64,000 nt of DNA from Nonomuraea sp. NEAU-A123 (GCF_018603905.1 NZ_JAHFZZ010000009.1:1-64000), one strand, 5' to 3'; shown: positions 49,377 through 58,915, numbered from the stretch's first letter. The notes: generated from the sequence alone by a model not told the origin. Numbers and translations are program-made.

Positions 49377-50632
49377 TGCACTTTCCCCTTCAAGACATCG
49401 ACGACCTGGGCCAACGGCACCTCGGTCTGCTCAGCGGTGGTCAGGTCTTTCAGTTGTACGGCCTGCGCGGCCAGGTCACGCTCGCCCAGGATCAGCGCGA
49501 ACCGGGCACCCGAGCGGTCGGCGCCCTTCATCGCGCCCTTGAGCCCCTTGCCGCCGTAGGCCAGGTCGGCGCTGACGCCCGCCTGGCGCAGCTCGGTCAC
49601 GAGCAGGAACATCCGGCGGCGGGCTTCGTCACCCAGCGGGACACCGTACACCTGGACGCGTCCCGGCGCGGTGTCGTCGATCAGTCCCTCGGCCTCCATG
49701 GCGAGGACCGTGCGGTCGACGCCGAGCGCCCAGCCGACGCTGGGCAGGGGCGGCCCGCCGAGCATCTCGCTGAGCCCGTCGTAGCGCCCGCCGCCGCCGA
49801 CCGCGGACTGCGAGCCGAGCCCGTCGTGGACGAACTCGAACGTGGTGCGCGTGTAGTAGTCGAGCCCGCGCACCAGCCGCGGATCGTCCTCGTAGGCGAC
49901 GCCCGCGGCGCTCAGCAGCGCCCGGACCTCCTCGTGGTAGGACTTGCACGCGGCACACAGGTGGTCGATGACCAGGGGCGCGCCGGTCAGCTGCGCCTGC
50001 ACCTCGGGCCGCTTGTCGTCGAGCACCCGCAGCGGGTTGATCTCGATCCGGGCCCTGGTGTCGGCGTCGAGGTCGAGCCCGCGCAGGAACTCCTGCAGCG
50101 CCGCCCGGTAGGTGGGCCGGCAGGTCTTGTCGCCCAGCGAGTTGATCAGCAGCCGGACGCCCGTCAGGCCGAGCGAGGCGAAGCCCTGGGCGCCCAGCAA
50201 GACGACCTCGGCGTCGAGCGCGGGGTCCTCGGAGCCGAGCGCCTCGGCGCCGACCTGCCAGAAGTGACGGTAACGGCCCTTCTGGGCGCGTTCGTAGCGG
50301 AACTGGCTGCCGGAGTACCACAACTTGACCGGGAGCTGGCCGTTGTGCAGGCCGTGCTGCAGGACCGCGCGTACGACCGACGCGGTGCCCTCGGGCCGCA
50401 GCGTCAGGGAGCGGCCTGCTTTGTCGGGAAAGGTGTACATCTCTTTGGACACGATGTCGGTCGACTCGCCGACGCCCCTGGCGAACAGCTGCGTGTCCTC
50501 GAACACCGGCGTCTCGATGTAGCCGTAGCCGGCCAGGCGGGCCGGGCCGACGAGGGCCTCGCGGACGGCGAGGACCTGCTCGGAGCGGGGCGGCAGCCAG
50601 TCGAAGGTGCCCTTTGGCGCTTGGAAACTCAT
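49373..50632 (-). CDS. hisS: histidyl-tRNA synthetase
   Basis: A 419-residue class II synthetase. The QAPKGTFDWLPP start, motif 2 region FRYERAQKGRYRHFWQ, the histidine-specific VRGLDYYTRTTFEF segment and the C-terminal anticodon-binding domain (about 325-419) are present. It begins 10 nt after the upstream metallo-hydrolase gene. Confidence 0.97.
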   Translation of the reverse strand: MSFQAPKGTFDWLPPRSEQVLAVREALVGPARLAGYGYIETPVFEDTQLFARGVGESTDIVSKEMYTFPDKAGRSLTLRPEGTASVVRAVLQHGLHNGQLPVKLWYSGSQFRYERAQKGRYRHFWQVGAEALGSEDPALDAEVVLLGAQGFASLGLTGVRLLINSLGDKTCRPTYRAALQEFLRGLDLDADTRARIEINPLRVLDDKRPEVQAQLTGAPLVIDHLCAACKSYHEEVRALLSAAGVAYEDDPRLVRGLDYYTRTTFEFVHDGLGSQSAVGGGGRYDGLSEMLGGPPLPSVGWALGVDRTVLAMEAEGLIDDTAPGRVQVYGVPLGDEARRRMFLLVTELRQAGVSADLAYGGKGLKGAMKGADRSGARFALILGERDLAAQAVQLKDLTTAEQTEVPLAQVVDVLKGKVQ

Positions 50633-50642
50633 GAGATCCCTG

Positions 50643-51323
50643 TTAGATGCCTCGTGTGGGACCGGCGTGCGGCGCGGCTTCCTTCAGATATGGATTGGTG
50701 GCGCGCTCGCGGCCGATCGTGGTCTGTGGTCCGTGGCCCGGCAGGACGACCGTATCGTCAGGCAGCGGCAGGCACTTGTCGGCCAGGCTGCGCAGGATCG
50801 TCGGGTAGTCGCCGCCCGGCAGGTCGGAGCGGCCGATGGAGCCGGCGAACAGCAGGTCGCCCGAGAGCATCACCTCGTCGTCAGGCAACCGGAAGCTCAC
50901 CGACCCCCTGGTATGGCCGGGTGTGTGGTCGACCACGATCTCCAGCCCGGCCAGCGGCAGCACGGCCCCGTCGGACAGCTCGCGTACGTCGTCGGGCTCG
51001 CTCAGCGTGATGCCGCCGAACATCGAGGAGCTCGTCGGCGACCAGCCCGCGGCCGGGTCGCTCAGCAGGTGCCGGTCGTCGGGATGGATCCAGGCGGGCA
51101 CGTCGCGCGCGCCGCAGACCGGGGCCACCGACCAGACGTGGTCGAGGTGACCGTGCGTGAGCAGGACCGCCACCGGCTTGAGCCGGTGCTCTTTCAGCAG
51201 CTCGTCGACTCCGTCGACCGCGTCCTGACCTGGATCGACGATCACGCACTCCTCGCCCGCTGCGGGCGCGACGACGTAACAATTGGTCTGGAAGGCCCCT
51301 GCGGGGAAGCCTGCGATGAGCAT
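50643..51323 (-). CDS. metallo-beta-lactamase-fold hydrolase (glyoxalase II-like)
   Basis: A 226-residue MBL-fold protein with the dinuclear metal motif THGHLDH (about 56-62), later HTPGHTRGS and SGDLLFAGSIGR with the bridging Asp, and PGHGPQT near the end. It resembles the YcbL/glyoxalase II-type thioester hydrolases. The gene sits directly upstream of hisS, a conserved actinobacterial arrangement, and is divergent from the second cyclophilin gene. Substrate not determinable. Confidence 0.88.
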   Translation of the reverse strand: MLIAGFPAGAFQTNCYVVAPAAGEECVIVDPGQDAVDGVDELLKEHRLKPVAVLLTHGHLDHVWSVAPVCGARDVPAWIHPDDRHLLSDPAAGWSPTSSSMFGGITLSEPDDVRELSDGAVLPLAGLEIVVDHTPGHTRGSVSFRLPDDEVMLSGDLLFAGSIGRSDLPGGDYPTILRSLADKCLPLPDDTVVLPGHGPQTTIGRERATNPYLKEAAPHAGPTRGI

Positions 51324-51462
51324 CTGCCTCAGCTGATCTCGTCAAAAAAGCCAATGGGAATGTAACCGAAGGGTACCGGTGCGGGTCGCCGGGCTGCGAA
51401 TCATTACCCGTTGGCCGATACGATTCGCCCACCTCAGTTGATTGACTATGGGAGGCAAAGCG

Positions 51463-52347
51463 GTGGCCACGGGGAAGGACCGGCAGAAACAGCTGGCACG
51501 CGAGCACCACGAGCGGCAGCTGGCACGCCGACTCGAGCGCGAGCAGCGCGCCAAGCGCATGGCGATCATCGGCTCCACGGTGGGCGTGATCGTCGTGGTG
51601 GGAGGCATCGTGGCCGCGGTCGCGTTGCTGGGTGGCGGCGACTCCAAGACCGACGCCGCCGCGACGGCGCAGCCCTCGGACACGGCGGTGCCCTCGGCCT
51701 CGGCTTCGGCGACGCCCGCCGCGGGCCCCAAGCCGTACGACGCCAAGACCGGCACGTGCGACTACGTCGCCGACAAGAGCGGCGGCGTGGTCAAGGACGT
51801 CGGTCTCCCGCCGAAGAAGGTGAAGCTCAAGCCGGCGACCAAGACGATGACGCTCAACACCAACCTGGGCGACATCGTGGTGCAGCTCGACAACGCCAAG
51901 GCGCCCTGCACGGTCAACTCTCTGGCCTACCTGGCGGAGAAGAAGTTCTACGACGGCAGCAAGTGCCACCGGCTGGGCAGCGCGCAGTTCCCGATGCTGC
52001 AGTGCGGAGACCCGCAGGCCAAGGCCGACGGCAAGGGCGAGTCGGACGGCGCGGGCGGCCCCGGCTACGTCATGGGCGAGGAGAACCTCACGGGCGCCAC
52101 CTACAAGCGCGGCGTGATGGCGATGGCCAAGACACAGGCGCCGGGCACCACCGGAAGCCAATTTTTCCTGGTCTTCGGCGACCTCGACCTCACCGCGGAT
52201 TACACGCCAGTGGGTACGATCACCAAGGGTCTCGACATCCTCGACAAGGTGAACAAAGCGGGCGTCATCGCTCCCGGACAGGATGGCACCGGGGCACCTA
52301 AGGAAACCGTCGTAATCAAAGACGTGACATTCTCTGGCAAGAGCTGA
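51463..52347 (+). CDS. membrane-anchored cyclophilin-type peptidyl-prolyl isomerase (copy 2)
   Basis: A 294-residue protein built like copy 1: basic N-terminus (VATGKDRQKQLAREH), membrane helix (about 35-57), Ser/Ala/Pro linker and cyclophilin domain (about 120-294). It keeps SQFF (copy 1 has SQFA) and the Arg in CHRL. Cys99, 149, 168 and 181 match the four Cys of copy 1. GTG 51463 has GGGAGG at 7 nt. An inverted repeat GCGAATC-19-GATTCGC lies upstream (51396-51428). Confidence 0.9.
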   Translation: MATGKDRQKQLAREHHERQLARRLEREQRAKRMAIIGSTVGVIVVVGGIVAAVALLGGGDSKTDAAATAQPSDTAVPSASASATPAAGPKPYDAKTGTCDYVADKSGGVVKDVGLPPKKVKLKPATKTMTLNTNLGDIVVQLDNAKAPCTVNSLAYLAEKKFYDGSKCHRLGSAQFPMLQCGDPQAKADGKGESDGAGGPGYVMGEENLTGATYKRGVMAMAKTQAPGTTGSQFFLVFGDLDLTADYTPVGTITKGLDILDKVNKAGVIAPGQDGTGAPKETVVIKDVTFSGKS

Positions 52348-52407
52348 CGTAATACAAACTAGGGACAGTAGTCCCGAAGGGTCTGATGGATAGTGCGGGA
52401 GGACACG

Positions 52408-53637
52408 GTGAGCACCGACCCGTGGGGCCGGGTAGACGACGACGGCACCGTCTACGTGCGTACGGCTGAGGGAGAGCGAGCCGTCGGTTCCTGGCAGGCC
52501 GGTGAACCGGACGAGGCACTGGCCTACTTCCATCGCAAGTACGACGAGCTGGCCGGCCAGATCACGCTGCTCGAGCAGCGGGTCAAGGGCACCGACCTGG
52601 CTCCGGCACAGGCCGAGGCCAGCATCGTCAAGCTCCGCGAGGCGGTCGCCGAGGCACACGCCATCGGCGACCTCGCCGCGCTGACGGCCCGTCTCGACGG
52701 GCTGACGGAGGTGGTCGCGCAGCGGCGCGAGGAGGTCAAGGCCGCGCGTGAGCACGCGCGGGCCGAGGCCAAGACGGTCAAGGAGCGCATCGTCGCCGAG
52801 GCCGAGCGCATCGCCGACGAGACCACCCACTGGAAGTCGGGTGGCGAGCGGCTGCGCCAGCTGGTCGAGGAGTGGAAGGCTGCCGACCGCATCGACCGGG
52901 TCACCGAGGCGGCCCTGTGGAAGCGGCTGTCGGCCGCCCGCACTGCCTTCGCCAAACGGCGTAAGCAGTACTTCTCGGGGCTCGATGAGCAGCGCGAGGG
53001 CGTACGCGCCGAGAAGGAGCGCATCGTCGCCGAGGCGGAGGCGATCGCCGACTCGACCGACTGGGCCACGACGGCGGCCGTCTACCGCGACCTGATGCAG
53101 CGCTGGAAGAGCGCGGGCCGGGCGTCGCGGGAGGCCGAGGACGAGCTGTGGGCGCGTTTCAAGGGCGCCCAGGACCTGTTCTTCCAGGCCCGCTCGGCGG
53201 TGTTCGCCGAGCGTGACGCGTCCCTGGCGGCCAACGCCGAGATCAAGGAGGTGCTGCTGACGGAGGCCGAGAAGATTCTTCCGGTCACCGACGTACGCAC
53301 CGCCAGAGCGGCGCTGCGCCACATCCTGGAGCGCTGGGAGGCGGCCGGTCCGGTGCCGCGCGAGCAGCGCGACCGGCTCGAAGGCGGCCTGCGCAAGGTG
53401 GACGACGCCGTGCGCAAGGCCGAGGACGCCGAGTGGAAGCGGTCCAACCCCGAGGCCAGGGCCCGCGCCCAGAGCACGGTCGACCAGCTGCGCACCTCGA
53501 TCGAGCAGTTGGAGAAGCGCCTGGCCAAGGCCCAGACCGCCGGACGCGCCAAGGACGTGAAGGAGGCCGAGGAGGCCATCACGGCGCGCCGTTCGTGGCT
53601 GGAGGAGGCCGAGCGGACACTGGCCGAGTTCAGCTGA
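52408..53637 (+). CDS. DUF349-repeat protein
   Basis: A 409-residue, highly charged, helical protein with repeated DUF349 units (W-x5-Y/F patterns: WKAADRIDRVTEAALWKRLSAA, WKSAGRASREAEDELWARFKGA, WEAAGPVPREQRDRLEGGL, at roughly 160, 235 and 310) flanked by coiled-coil stretches. GTG 52408 follows GGGAGG at 6 nt. Downstream of the cyclophilin gene, it may be co-transcribed with it. DUF349 proteins in this position near rel are widespread in actinobacteria; role unknown. Confidence 0.88.
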   Translation: MSTDPWGRVDDDGTVYVRTAEGERAVGSWQAGEPDEALAYFHRKYDELAGQITLLEQRVKGTDLAPAQAEASIVKLREAVAEAHAIGDLAALTARLDGLTEVVAQRREEVKAAREHARAEAKTVKERIVAEAERIADETTHWKSGGERLRQLVEEWKAADRIDRVTEAALWKRLSAARTAFAKRRKQYFSGLDEQREGVRAEKERIVAEAEAIADSTDWATTAAVYRDLMQRWKSAGRASREAEDELWARFKGAQDLFFQARSAVFAERDASLAANAEIKEVLLTEAEKILPVTDVRTARAALRHILERWEAAGPVPREQRDRLEGGLRKVDDAVRKAEDAEWKRSNPEARARAQSTVDQLRTSIEQLEKRLAKAQTAGRAKDVKEAEEAITARRSWLEEAERTLAEFS

Positions 53638-53732
53638 GGTCTCCGCCAGTCCGCGGGCGAAGGGGGTCGCCTGCGTGCCCGGCCTTCAGGGTGCCGGGCC
53701 GATGAGGGCGCGGGAGCTTTAGGGTGGCAGAC

Positions 53733-54836
53733 ATGGATCCCGTGCCCGCCGCGCGCGCCCTGGTCGCCGAGCTGTTCCCGGACGCGCTCTACGCCTTTCT
53801 GGGCGGCAGTGCGCTGAGCGGCCACCGTACGAGCCGGTCCGATCTCGACGTGGTCGTGGTGCTGGACGGCCTGGCCGTGCCCTACCGCGAATCGTCGCGG
53901 TGGCGTGAGTGGCCGGTCGACCTGATGGTGCACAACGAGCTGAGCCTGATCGCCTACGCCGACCGCGATCTGGCCGGCCGACGGCCCACCCTGCCGCGCA
54001 TGTGCGCGGAGGGCGTGGTGCTCACCGACCGGGCGGGGCGGGCCGCCGAGGTCCAGGCAGTCATGCGCGAGCGCCTCTCCGCCGGTCCCGGCCCCGCCGC
54101 GCCAGGGATGCTGGACCGGGCCCGCTACGTCCTGTCGGACCTGCTCGACGACCTGGCGGGCGCGACGGACCCGGGCGAGCAGACGTTCATCCGCTGGCAG
54201 ATCGTCCAGGAGTCGGCCCGGCTGGCGCTGACGACCGCCGGCCGCTGGCACGGCTCGGGCAAGTGGCTGCTGCGCGAGCTGCGCTCCCACGACGCGGCGC
54301 TCGCCGACGCGCTGCTCTCCGCCCACGACGATCCGGTACGCCTGGCCGCCACGGCCACGAGCGTGCTGGAGCGGGCCGGAGGGCGCCTGTGGGAGGGCTA
54401 CCGGGCAGACGGGGACCCGTTCCACCAACGGCTGCGTCACATCACCTCAGGCGATCTGACGTCCGAGACCGCCCAGAGCTCCGGCATGCACCGCCTGGCG
54501 GCCGTCAGCGGGCGTACGGCCGGGTCCGGCAAGCTGTGGATGGGCCAGACCCACGTCGCCCCCGCCACGCGCTCGGCGGATCACCATCACGGGGAGTCGG
54601 AGACGGCCATCTACGTGGTCAGCGGCACGCCGTCGTTCGTGTTCCTGGACCCCGGCAGCTCACGTGAGACCCGGCTGGACACCAAGCCGGGTGACTACAT
54701 CTTCGTCCCGCCCTACGTGCCGCACCGCGAGGAGAACCCCGACCCCGATCAGGAGGCCGTGGTGGTCATCGCCCGCAGCACCCAGGACGCGATCGTGGTC
54801 AACCTGCCCGATCTGTCTACGTACTGGCGCCGCTGA
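53733..54836 (+). CDS. nucleotidyltransferase-fold/cupin fusion protein
   Basis: A 367-residue two-domain protein. Residues 1-235 are a minimal nucleotidyltransferase-like domain: GGSALSG (24-30), then Asp37 and Asp39 (SDLDVVVV) and Asp63 in a WPVDLMVH strand, followed by a helical part. Residues about 250-367 are a cupin with metal-ligand pattern HHHGESE (284-290) and PPYVPHREEN (326-335). I know these as separate proteins, so the fusion is unusual. ATG 53733 has no Shine-Dalgarno; TAGGGT ends 7 nt upstream, a typical leaderless arrangement (the GTG at 53724 is less likely). Its last 20 bp overlap the convergent rel gene. Confidence 0.82.
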   Translation: MDPVPAARALVAELFPDALYAFLGGSALSGHRTSRSDLDVVVVLDGLAVPYRESSRWREWPVDLMVHNELSLIAYADRDLAGRRPTLPRMCAEGVVLTDRAGRAAEVQAVMRERLSAGPGPAAPGMLDRARYVLSDLLDDLAGATDPGEQTFIRWQIVQESARLALTTAGRWHGSGKWLLRELRSHDAALADALLSAHDDPVRLAATATSVLERAGGRLWEGYRADGDPFHQRLRHITSGDLTSETAQSSGMHRLAAVSGRTAGSGKLWMGQTHVAPATRSADHHHGESETAIYVVSGTPSFVFLDPGSSRETRLDTKPGDYIFVPPYVPHREENPDPDQEAVVVIARSTQDAIVVNLPDLSTYWRR

Positions 54837-57111
54837 CCCGATAGACGTCGAAGACGCCCTGAATGCTGCGGACGGCTTTGAGCACATGACCGAGATGCTT
54901 GGGATCGCCCATCTCGAAGGTGAACTTGCTGATCGCCACCCGGTCTCGTGAGGTGGTCACCGAGGCGCTGAGGATGTTGACGTGCTGGTCGGACAGGGTC
55001 CTGGTGACGTCGGACAGCAGGCGGGGCCGATCGAGGGCCTCGACCTGGATGGCCACCAGGAAGACCGAGTCGTCGCCCGGCGACCAGCTCACCTCCACCA
55101 GGCGGTCGGGCTGCGACTTGAGCTGCGTGATGTTGGTGCAGTCGGCGCGGTGCACGGACACCCCGTGCCCCCGGGTGACGAAGCCGACGATCTCGTCGCC
55201 GGGCACCGGGGTGCAGCACTTCGACAGGCGTACCCAGACGTCGCTGTCGCCCGCGACGACCACGCCCGCGCCGCCACCGCCCCGGGGACGGCCGCGCAGG
55301 CGCGTCGGGAGCGAGGTCTCGGCGATGTCCTCCTCGGCGCTGTCGACGCCGCCGATGGAGGCCACGAGCTTCTGCACGACCGTCTGGGCGGCGACGTGGC
55401 TCTCCCCCACGGCCGCGTAGAGGGCGGAGACATCGGGATAACGCAGGTCGCGGGCCAGTGCCAGCAGCGACTCGCCGGACATCAGGCGTTGCAGCGGCAG
55501 CCCCTGCTTGCGCATGGCCCGGCCGATGGCCTCCTTGCCCGCCTCGATCGCGGTCTCGCGGCGCTCCTTGGAGAACCACTGCCGGATCTTGTTGCGGGCG
55601 CGGCCGGACTTGACGAACTTGAGCCAGTCGCGCGACGGGCCGGCGTCGGGTGACTTGGAGGTGAAGATCTCGACCGTGTCGCCGTTGCCCAGCCGCGACT
55701 CCAGCGGCACCAGGCGGCCGTTCACGCGGGCGCCGATGCAGCGGTGGCCGACCTCGGTGTGGACCGCGTAGGCGAAGTCGACCGGGGTGGCCCCCTCCGG
55801 CAGCGCCACCACCTGGCCGCGCGGGGTGAAGACGTAGACCTCGGAGACCGACAGGTCGAAGCGGAGCGACTCGAGGAACTCGCCCGGGTCGGAGGTCTCC
55901 TTCTGCCAGTCGAGGAGCTGGCGCAGCCAGGCCATGTCGCTGCCCGGCTTGACCTTGCCGGCCGGGCCCGGCGCGCCGACCTCCTCTTTGTACTTCCAGT
56001 GGGCGGCCACGCCGTATTCGGCCCGGTGGTGCATGCCTTGCGTGCGGATCTGCAGCTCGACGGGCTTGCCCTCGGGACCGATCACCGTGGTGTGCAGCGA
56101 CTGGTACATGTTGAACTTGGGCATCGCGATGTAGTCCTTGAACCGGCCGGGGACCGGGTTCCAGCGCGCGTGGATCGTTCCGAGGGCCGCGTAGCAGTCG
56201 CGCACGCTGTCGACGAGGACTCTGATGCCCACCAGGTCGTAGATGTCGTCGAAGGCCACGTCCCTGGCGATCATCTTCTGGTAGACCGAGTAGTAGTGCT
56301 TGGGCCGGCCCTTGACCACCGCGCGGATCTTCGCCTCGCGCAGGTCGCCGGAGACCTTCTCGATGACCTCCTGAAGGAACAGGTCCCTGCGCGGGGCCCG
56401 CTCCGACACCATGCGCGCGATCTCGTCATAGCGCTTGGGGTAGAGCATGGCGAAGGCCAGGTCTTCGAGCTCCCACTTGATGGTGTTCATGCCCAGGCGG
56501 TGGGCCAGCGGGGCGAAGATCTCCAGGGTCTCGCGGGACTTCTGGTGGCGCTTGTGCTCGGGCAGGTAGCGCATCGTACGCATGTTGTGCAGCCGGTCGG
56601 CCAGCTTGATGATCAGCACCCGGATGTCGCGCGACATCGCCACGACCATCTTGCGCACGGTCTCGGCCTGCGCGGCGTCGCCGAACTTGACCTTGTCGAG
56701 CTTGGTGACGCCGTCGACCAGGGAGGCGATCGTGTCGCCGAAGTCGCCGCGCAGCTCCTCGAGGCCGTAGGCGGTGTCCTCGACGGTGTCGTGCAGCAGC
56801 GCCGCGCACAGCGTCTCGTCGTCGGTGCCGAGCTCGGCCAGGATCGTCGCGACGGCCAGCGGGTGGGTGATGTACGGGTCGCCGCTCTTCCGCTTCTGGT
56901 CGCGGTGATGGTAGGCGGCCACGTCGTAGGCATGCTCGATCAAGCGCAGGTCGGCCTTGGGATGAGTGGCACGGACCGTCCTGAACAGCGGCTCCAGCAC
57001 CGGATTCATGGCCCCACCCCCAAACCGCCTTCGACGCGCCGCCGGAGCGCCGGGCGCCGTCTCGGCATTCCCTGCGTCAGTTGCGTCGGGCACGACCACA
57101 TCGCGGGGCAC
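54817..57111 (-). CDS. rel: bifunctional (p)ppGpp synthetase/hydrolase Rel
   Basis: A 764-residue long RSH protein. HD hydrolase domain with HDTVED (107-112), synthetase domain with the RFKDYIA segment and YQSLHTTV, TGS domain (VYVFTPRGQVVALPEGATPVDFAYAVHT), zinc-finger/CC domain (LSKCCTPVPGDEIVGF) and C-terminal ACT domain. Hydrolase motifs are complete and the synthetase segment is intact, so both activities are expected. GTG 57111 follows AAGGAG at 5 nt. Confidence 0.97.
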   Translation of the reverse strand: MPRDVVVPDATDAGNAETAPGAPAARRRRFGGGAMNPVLEPLFRTVRATHPKADLRLIEHAYDVAAYHHRDQKRKSGDPYITHPLAVATILAELGTDDETLCAALLHDTVEDTAYGLEELRGDFGDTIASLVDGVTKLDKVKFGDAAQAETVRKMVVAMSRDIRVLIIKLADRLHNMRTMRYLPEHKRHQKSRETLEIFAPLAHRLGMNTIKWELEDLAFAMLYPKRYDEIARMVSERAPRRDLFLQEVIEKVSGDLREAKIRAVVKGRPKHYYSVYQKMIARDVAFDDIYDLVGIRVLVDSVRDCYAALGTIHARWNPVPGRFKDYIAMPKFNMYQSLHTTVIGPEGKPVELQIRTQGMHHRAEYGVAAHWKYKEEVGAPGPAGKVKPGSDMAWLRQLLDWQKETSDPGEFLESLRFDLSVSEVYVFTPRGQVVALPEGATPVDFAYAVHTEVGHRCIGARVNGRLVPLESRLGNGDTVEIFTSKSPDAGPSRDWLKFVKSGRARNKIRQWFSKERRETAIEAGKEAIGRAMRKQGLPLQRLMSGESLLALARDLRYPDVSALYAAVGESHVAAQTVVQKLVASIGGVDSAEEDIAETSLPTRLRGRPRGGGGAGVVVAGDSDVWVRLSKCCTPVPGDEIVGFVTRGHGVSVHRADCTNITQLKSQPDRLVEVSWSPGDDSVFLVAIQVEALDRPRLLSDVTRTLSDQHVNILSASVTTSRDRVAISKFTFEMGDPKHLGHVLKAVRSIQGVFDVYRVSGAST

Positions 57112-57184
57112 ACAGACTCCTTACCTTCGAGTCCAGGCCCCCCAGTGTATCCAGGTGAGAAACCTGGCCTGTCTCGGGGCGGGC

Positions 57185-57703
57185 TCAGACGATCACAAGG
57201 GAGCGCAAATCCACTCCCACAAGACGCTCGCGTCCCTTGAGAAAGGCCAGCTCCATCAGCACGGCGACGCCGACGACCTCGGCTCCGGCCCTGCGCACCA
57301 GCTCCACGGTCGCCTCCGCCGTGCCGCCGGTGGCGAGCACGTCGTCGACGATGAGCACCCTGTCACCTTCGGTGAAGGCGTCGCGGTGCACCTCGATGGT
57401 CGCGGAGCCGTACTCCAGATCGTAGGACTCTTCAAGAGTTTCGGAAGGCAGTTTGCCCTTCTTTCTGATGGGCACGAATCCGGCCCCCGCCCGGTAGGCC
57501 ACCGGAGCGGCCAGAATGAAGCCCCGGGCCTCGATTCCGACGATCTTGTCCACATCGTACGCCCCGGCCAGCTCGTCGACCACAGCCGTGAACACCGCCG
57601 GGTCGGCCAGCAGCGGGGTGATGTCCTTGAAGACGACTCCCGGCTGGGGATAGTCGGGCACGTCCCTGATGCGGTCGCAGATCAACGAGCTCAGGTCGCT
57701 CAT
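57185..57703 (-). CDS. apt: adenine phosphoribosyltransferase
   Basis: A 172-residue purine-salvage enzyme making AMP from adenine and PRPP. The PRPP-binding motif RVLIVDDVLATGGTA and the N-terminal PDYPQPGVVFKDITPLL are family signatures, with GIEARGF in between. ATG 57703 has AAGGAG at 7 nt. It lies between secF and rel, the conserved actinobacterial order (secDF-apt-rel). Confidence 0.97.
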   Translation of the reverse strand: MSDLSSLICDRIRDVPDYPQPGVVFKDITPLLADPAVFTAVVDELAGAYDVDKIVGIEARGFILAAPVAYRAGAGFVPIRKKGKLPSETLEESYDLEYGSATIEVHRDAFTEGDRVLIVDDVLATGGTAEATVELVRRAGAEVVGVAVLMELAFLKGRERLVGVDLRSLVIV

Positions 57704-57862
57704 GACGGCACTCCTTCGGTTGACCGCCGGGCGGTCGCTGCTTTCCACGACTGACGGCCTCCATGATGGCCCATCCTGGGCACCACCGGCGTCAGGTGGG
57801 GGTTGGGTGGCATTCACCCGGTTATGTCCGCCTCTGTGAGGGCTCTCAGAGCCTCTACAGAG

Positions 57863-57895
57863 CGACGCCCCCGCCCGGGGTGGGCGGAGGCGTCG
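57863..57895. terminator. hairpin between secF and apt
   Basis: A 14 bp stem with one mismatch (CGACGCCCCCGCCC with GGGCGGAGGCGTCG) and a GGGGT loop starts 27 nt after the secF stop on the minus strand. It likely ends or weakens the yajC-secD-secF transcript before apt. Confidence 0.75.
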
Positions 57896-57921
57896 TTCGT
57901 GCGCGTACGGGGCCGTGTGGG

Positions 57922-58914
57922 CTAGCCCTTGGCCGTCGCCGCCTTCTTGCCGCCCTTGACGGCCTTGGTGCCGGTGGAGGAGAGCCGCCGGGCGATGGCC
58001 TGGTACTTCGGCTCCCGCTCCTTCAGCGTCACCAGCAGCGGCGTGGCCACGCACAGCGAGGAGTAGGTGCCGACGATCATGCCGACGAACAGCGCCAGCG
58101 ACAGGTCCTTCAGCGTGCCCGCGCCGAGCAGCGTGGTGCCGATGAACAGGATCGCCGCCACCGGCAGGATCGCGACCAGCGAGGTGTTGAGAGACCGGAT
58201 CAGCGTGTGGTTCAGGGCGTTGTTGGCCGCCATCGAGTAGGTCTGCTTCGACGTGGTGCCCAGCTTGGCCGTGACTTCCTTGATCATGTCGAACACCACG
58301 ACCGCGTCGTAGAGCGAGTAACCGAGGATGGTCAGGAAGCCGAGCAGCGTCGCGGGCGTGACCTCGAAGCCCGACCAGGCGTAGACGCCCGCCGTGATGA
58401 CGAGGTCGTGGATGAGCGCGACGATCGCGGCCAGCGCCATCTTCGGCTCGAACGCCATCGACAGGTACAGGATGATCGCCAGCATGAAGACGCCCAGGCC
58501 CATCCAGGCCTTCTGCGACACCTCGCCGCCCCAGGTCGCGCCGATCGACTGGATGTCGACGTCCTTGACCGCGACGCCGAAGTCCTTCGAGATGGCGTTC
58601 TGGACCTTGGTCACCGCGCCCGTGTCGAGGCTCTCGGTGGTGACCCGCCAACGGTCGCCGGCCGTCTGCACGATCGGCTGGTGCACGCCCTCCTGCAGGA
58701 AGCTTTCGCGGACCTGCACCACAGAGCTGGTCTGCGACGCCTTGAAGGAGAAGACCGACCCGCCCTTGAACTCAACGCCCAGGTTGAGCCCGTTGATGAG
58801 CAGCCCGGCGAGGGACACGATCAGCAGGAAGCCGGAAAGGCTGTACCAGAGCTTCCAGCGGCCGACGAAGTCAACGTCGATCTCGCCGCGGTAGAGGCGA
58901 CGCCCCAGTCCCAT
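57922..58914 (-). CDS. secF: protein translocase subunit SecF
   Basis: A 330-residue RND-type membrane protein that works with SecD to drive post-translocational release through SecYEG. It has six membrane segments, the NLGVEFKGGSVF start of the periplasmic domain and the conserved SLYDAVVVFDMIKE motif. It starts 1 nt after the secD stop and ends with a Lys/Ala-rich tail. Confidence 0.96.
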   Translation of the reverse strand: MGLGRRLYRGEIDVDFVGRWKLWYSLSGFLLIVSLAGLLINGLNLGVEFKGGSVFSFKASQTSSVVQVRESFLQEGVHQPIVQTAGDRWRVTTESLDTGAVTKVQNAISKDFGVAVKDVDIQSIGATWGGEVSQKAWMGLGVFMLAIILYLSMAFEPKMALAAIVALIHDLVITAGVYAWSGFEVTPATLLGFLTILGYSLYDAVVVFDMIKEVTAKLGTTSKQTYSMAANNALNHTLIRSLNTSLVAILPVAAILFIGTTLLGAGTLKDLSLALFVGMIVGTYSSLCVATPLLVTLKEREPKYQAIARRLSSTGTKAVKGGKKAATAKG

Positions 58915-58915
58915 G

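Noticed and set aside
50881..53322. Minus-strand open frame of 813 codons covering the second cyclophilin and DUF349 genes
   Set aside because: Antisense to two clear genes; low-complexity Arg/Gly/Leu composition without motifs.
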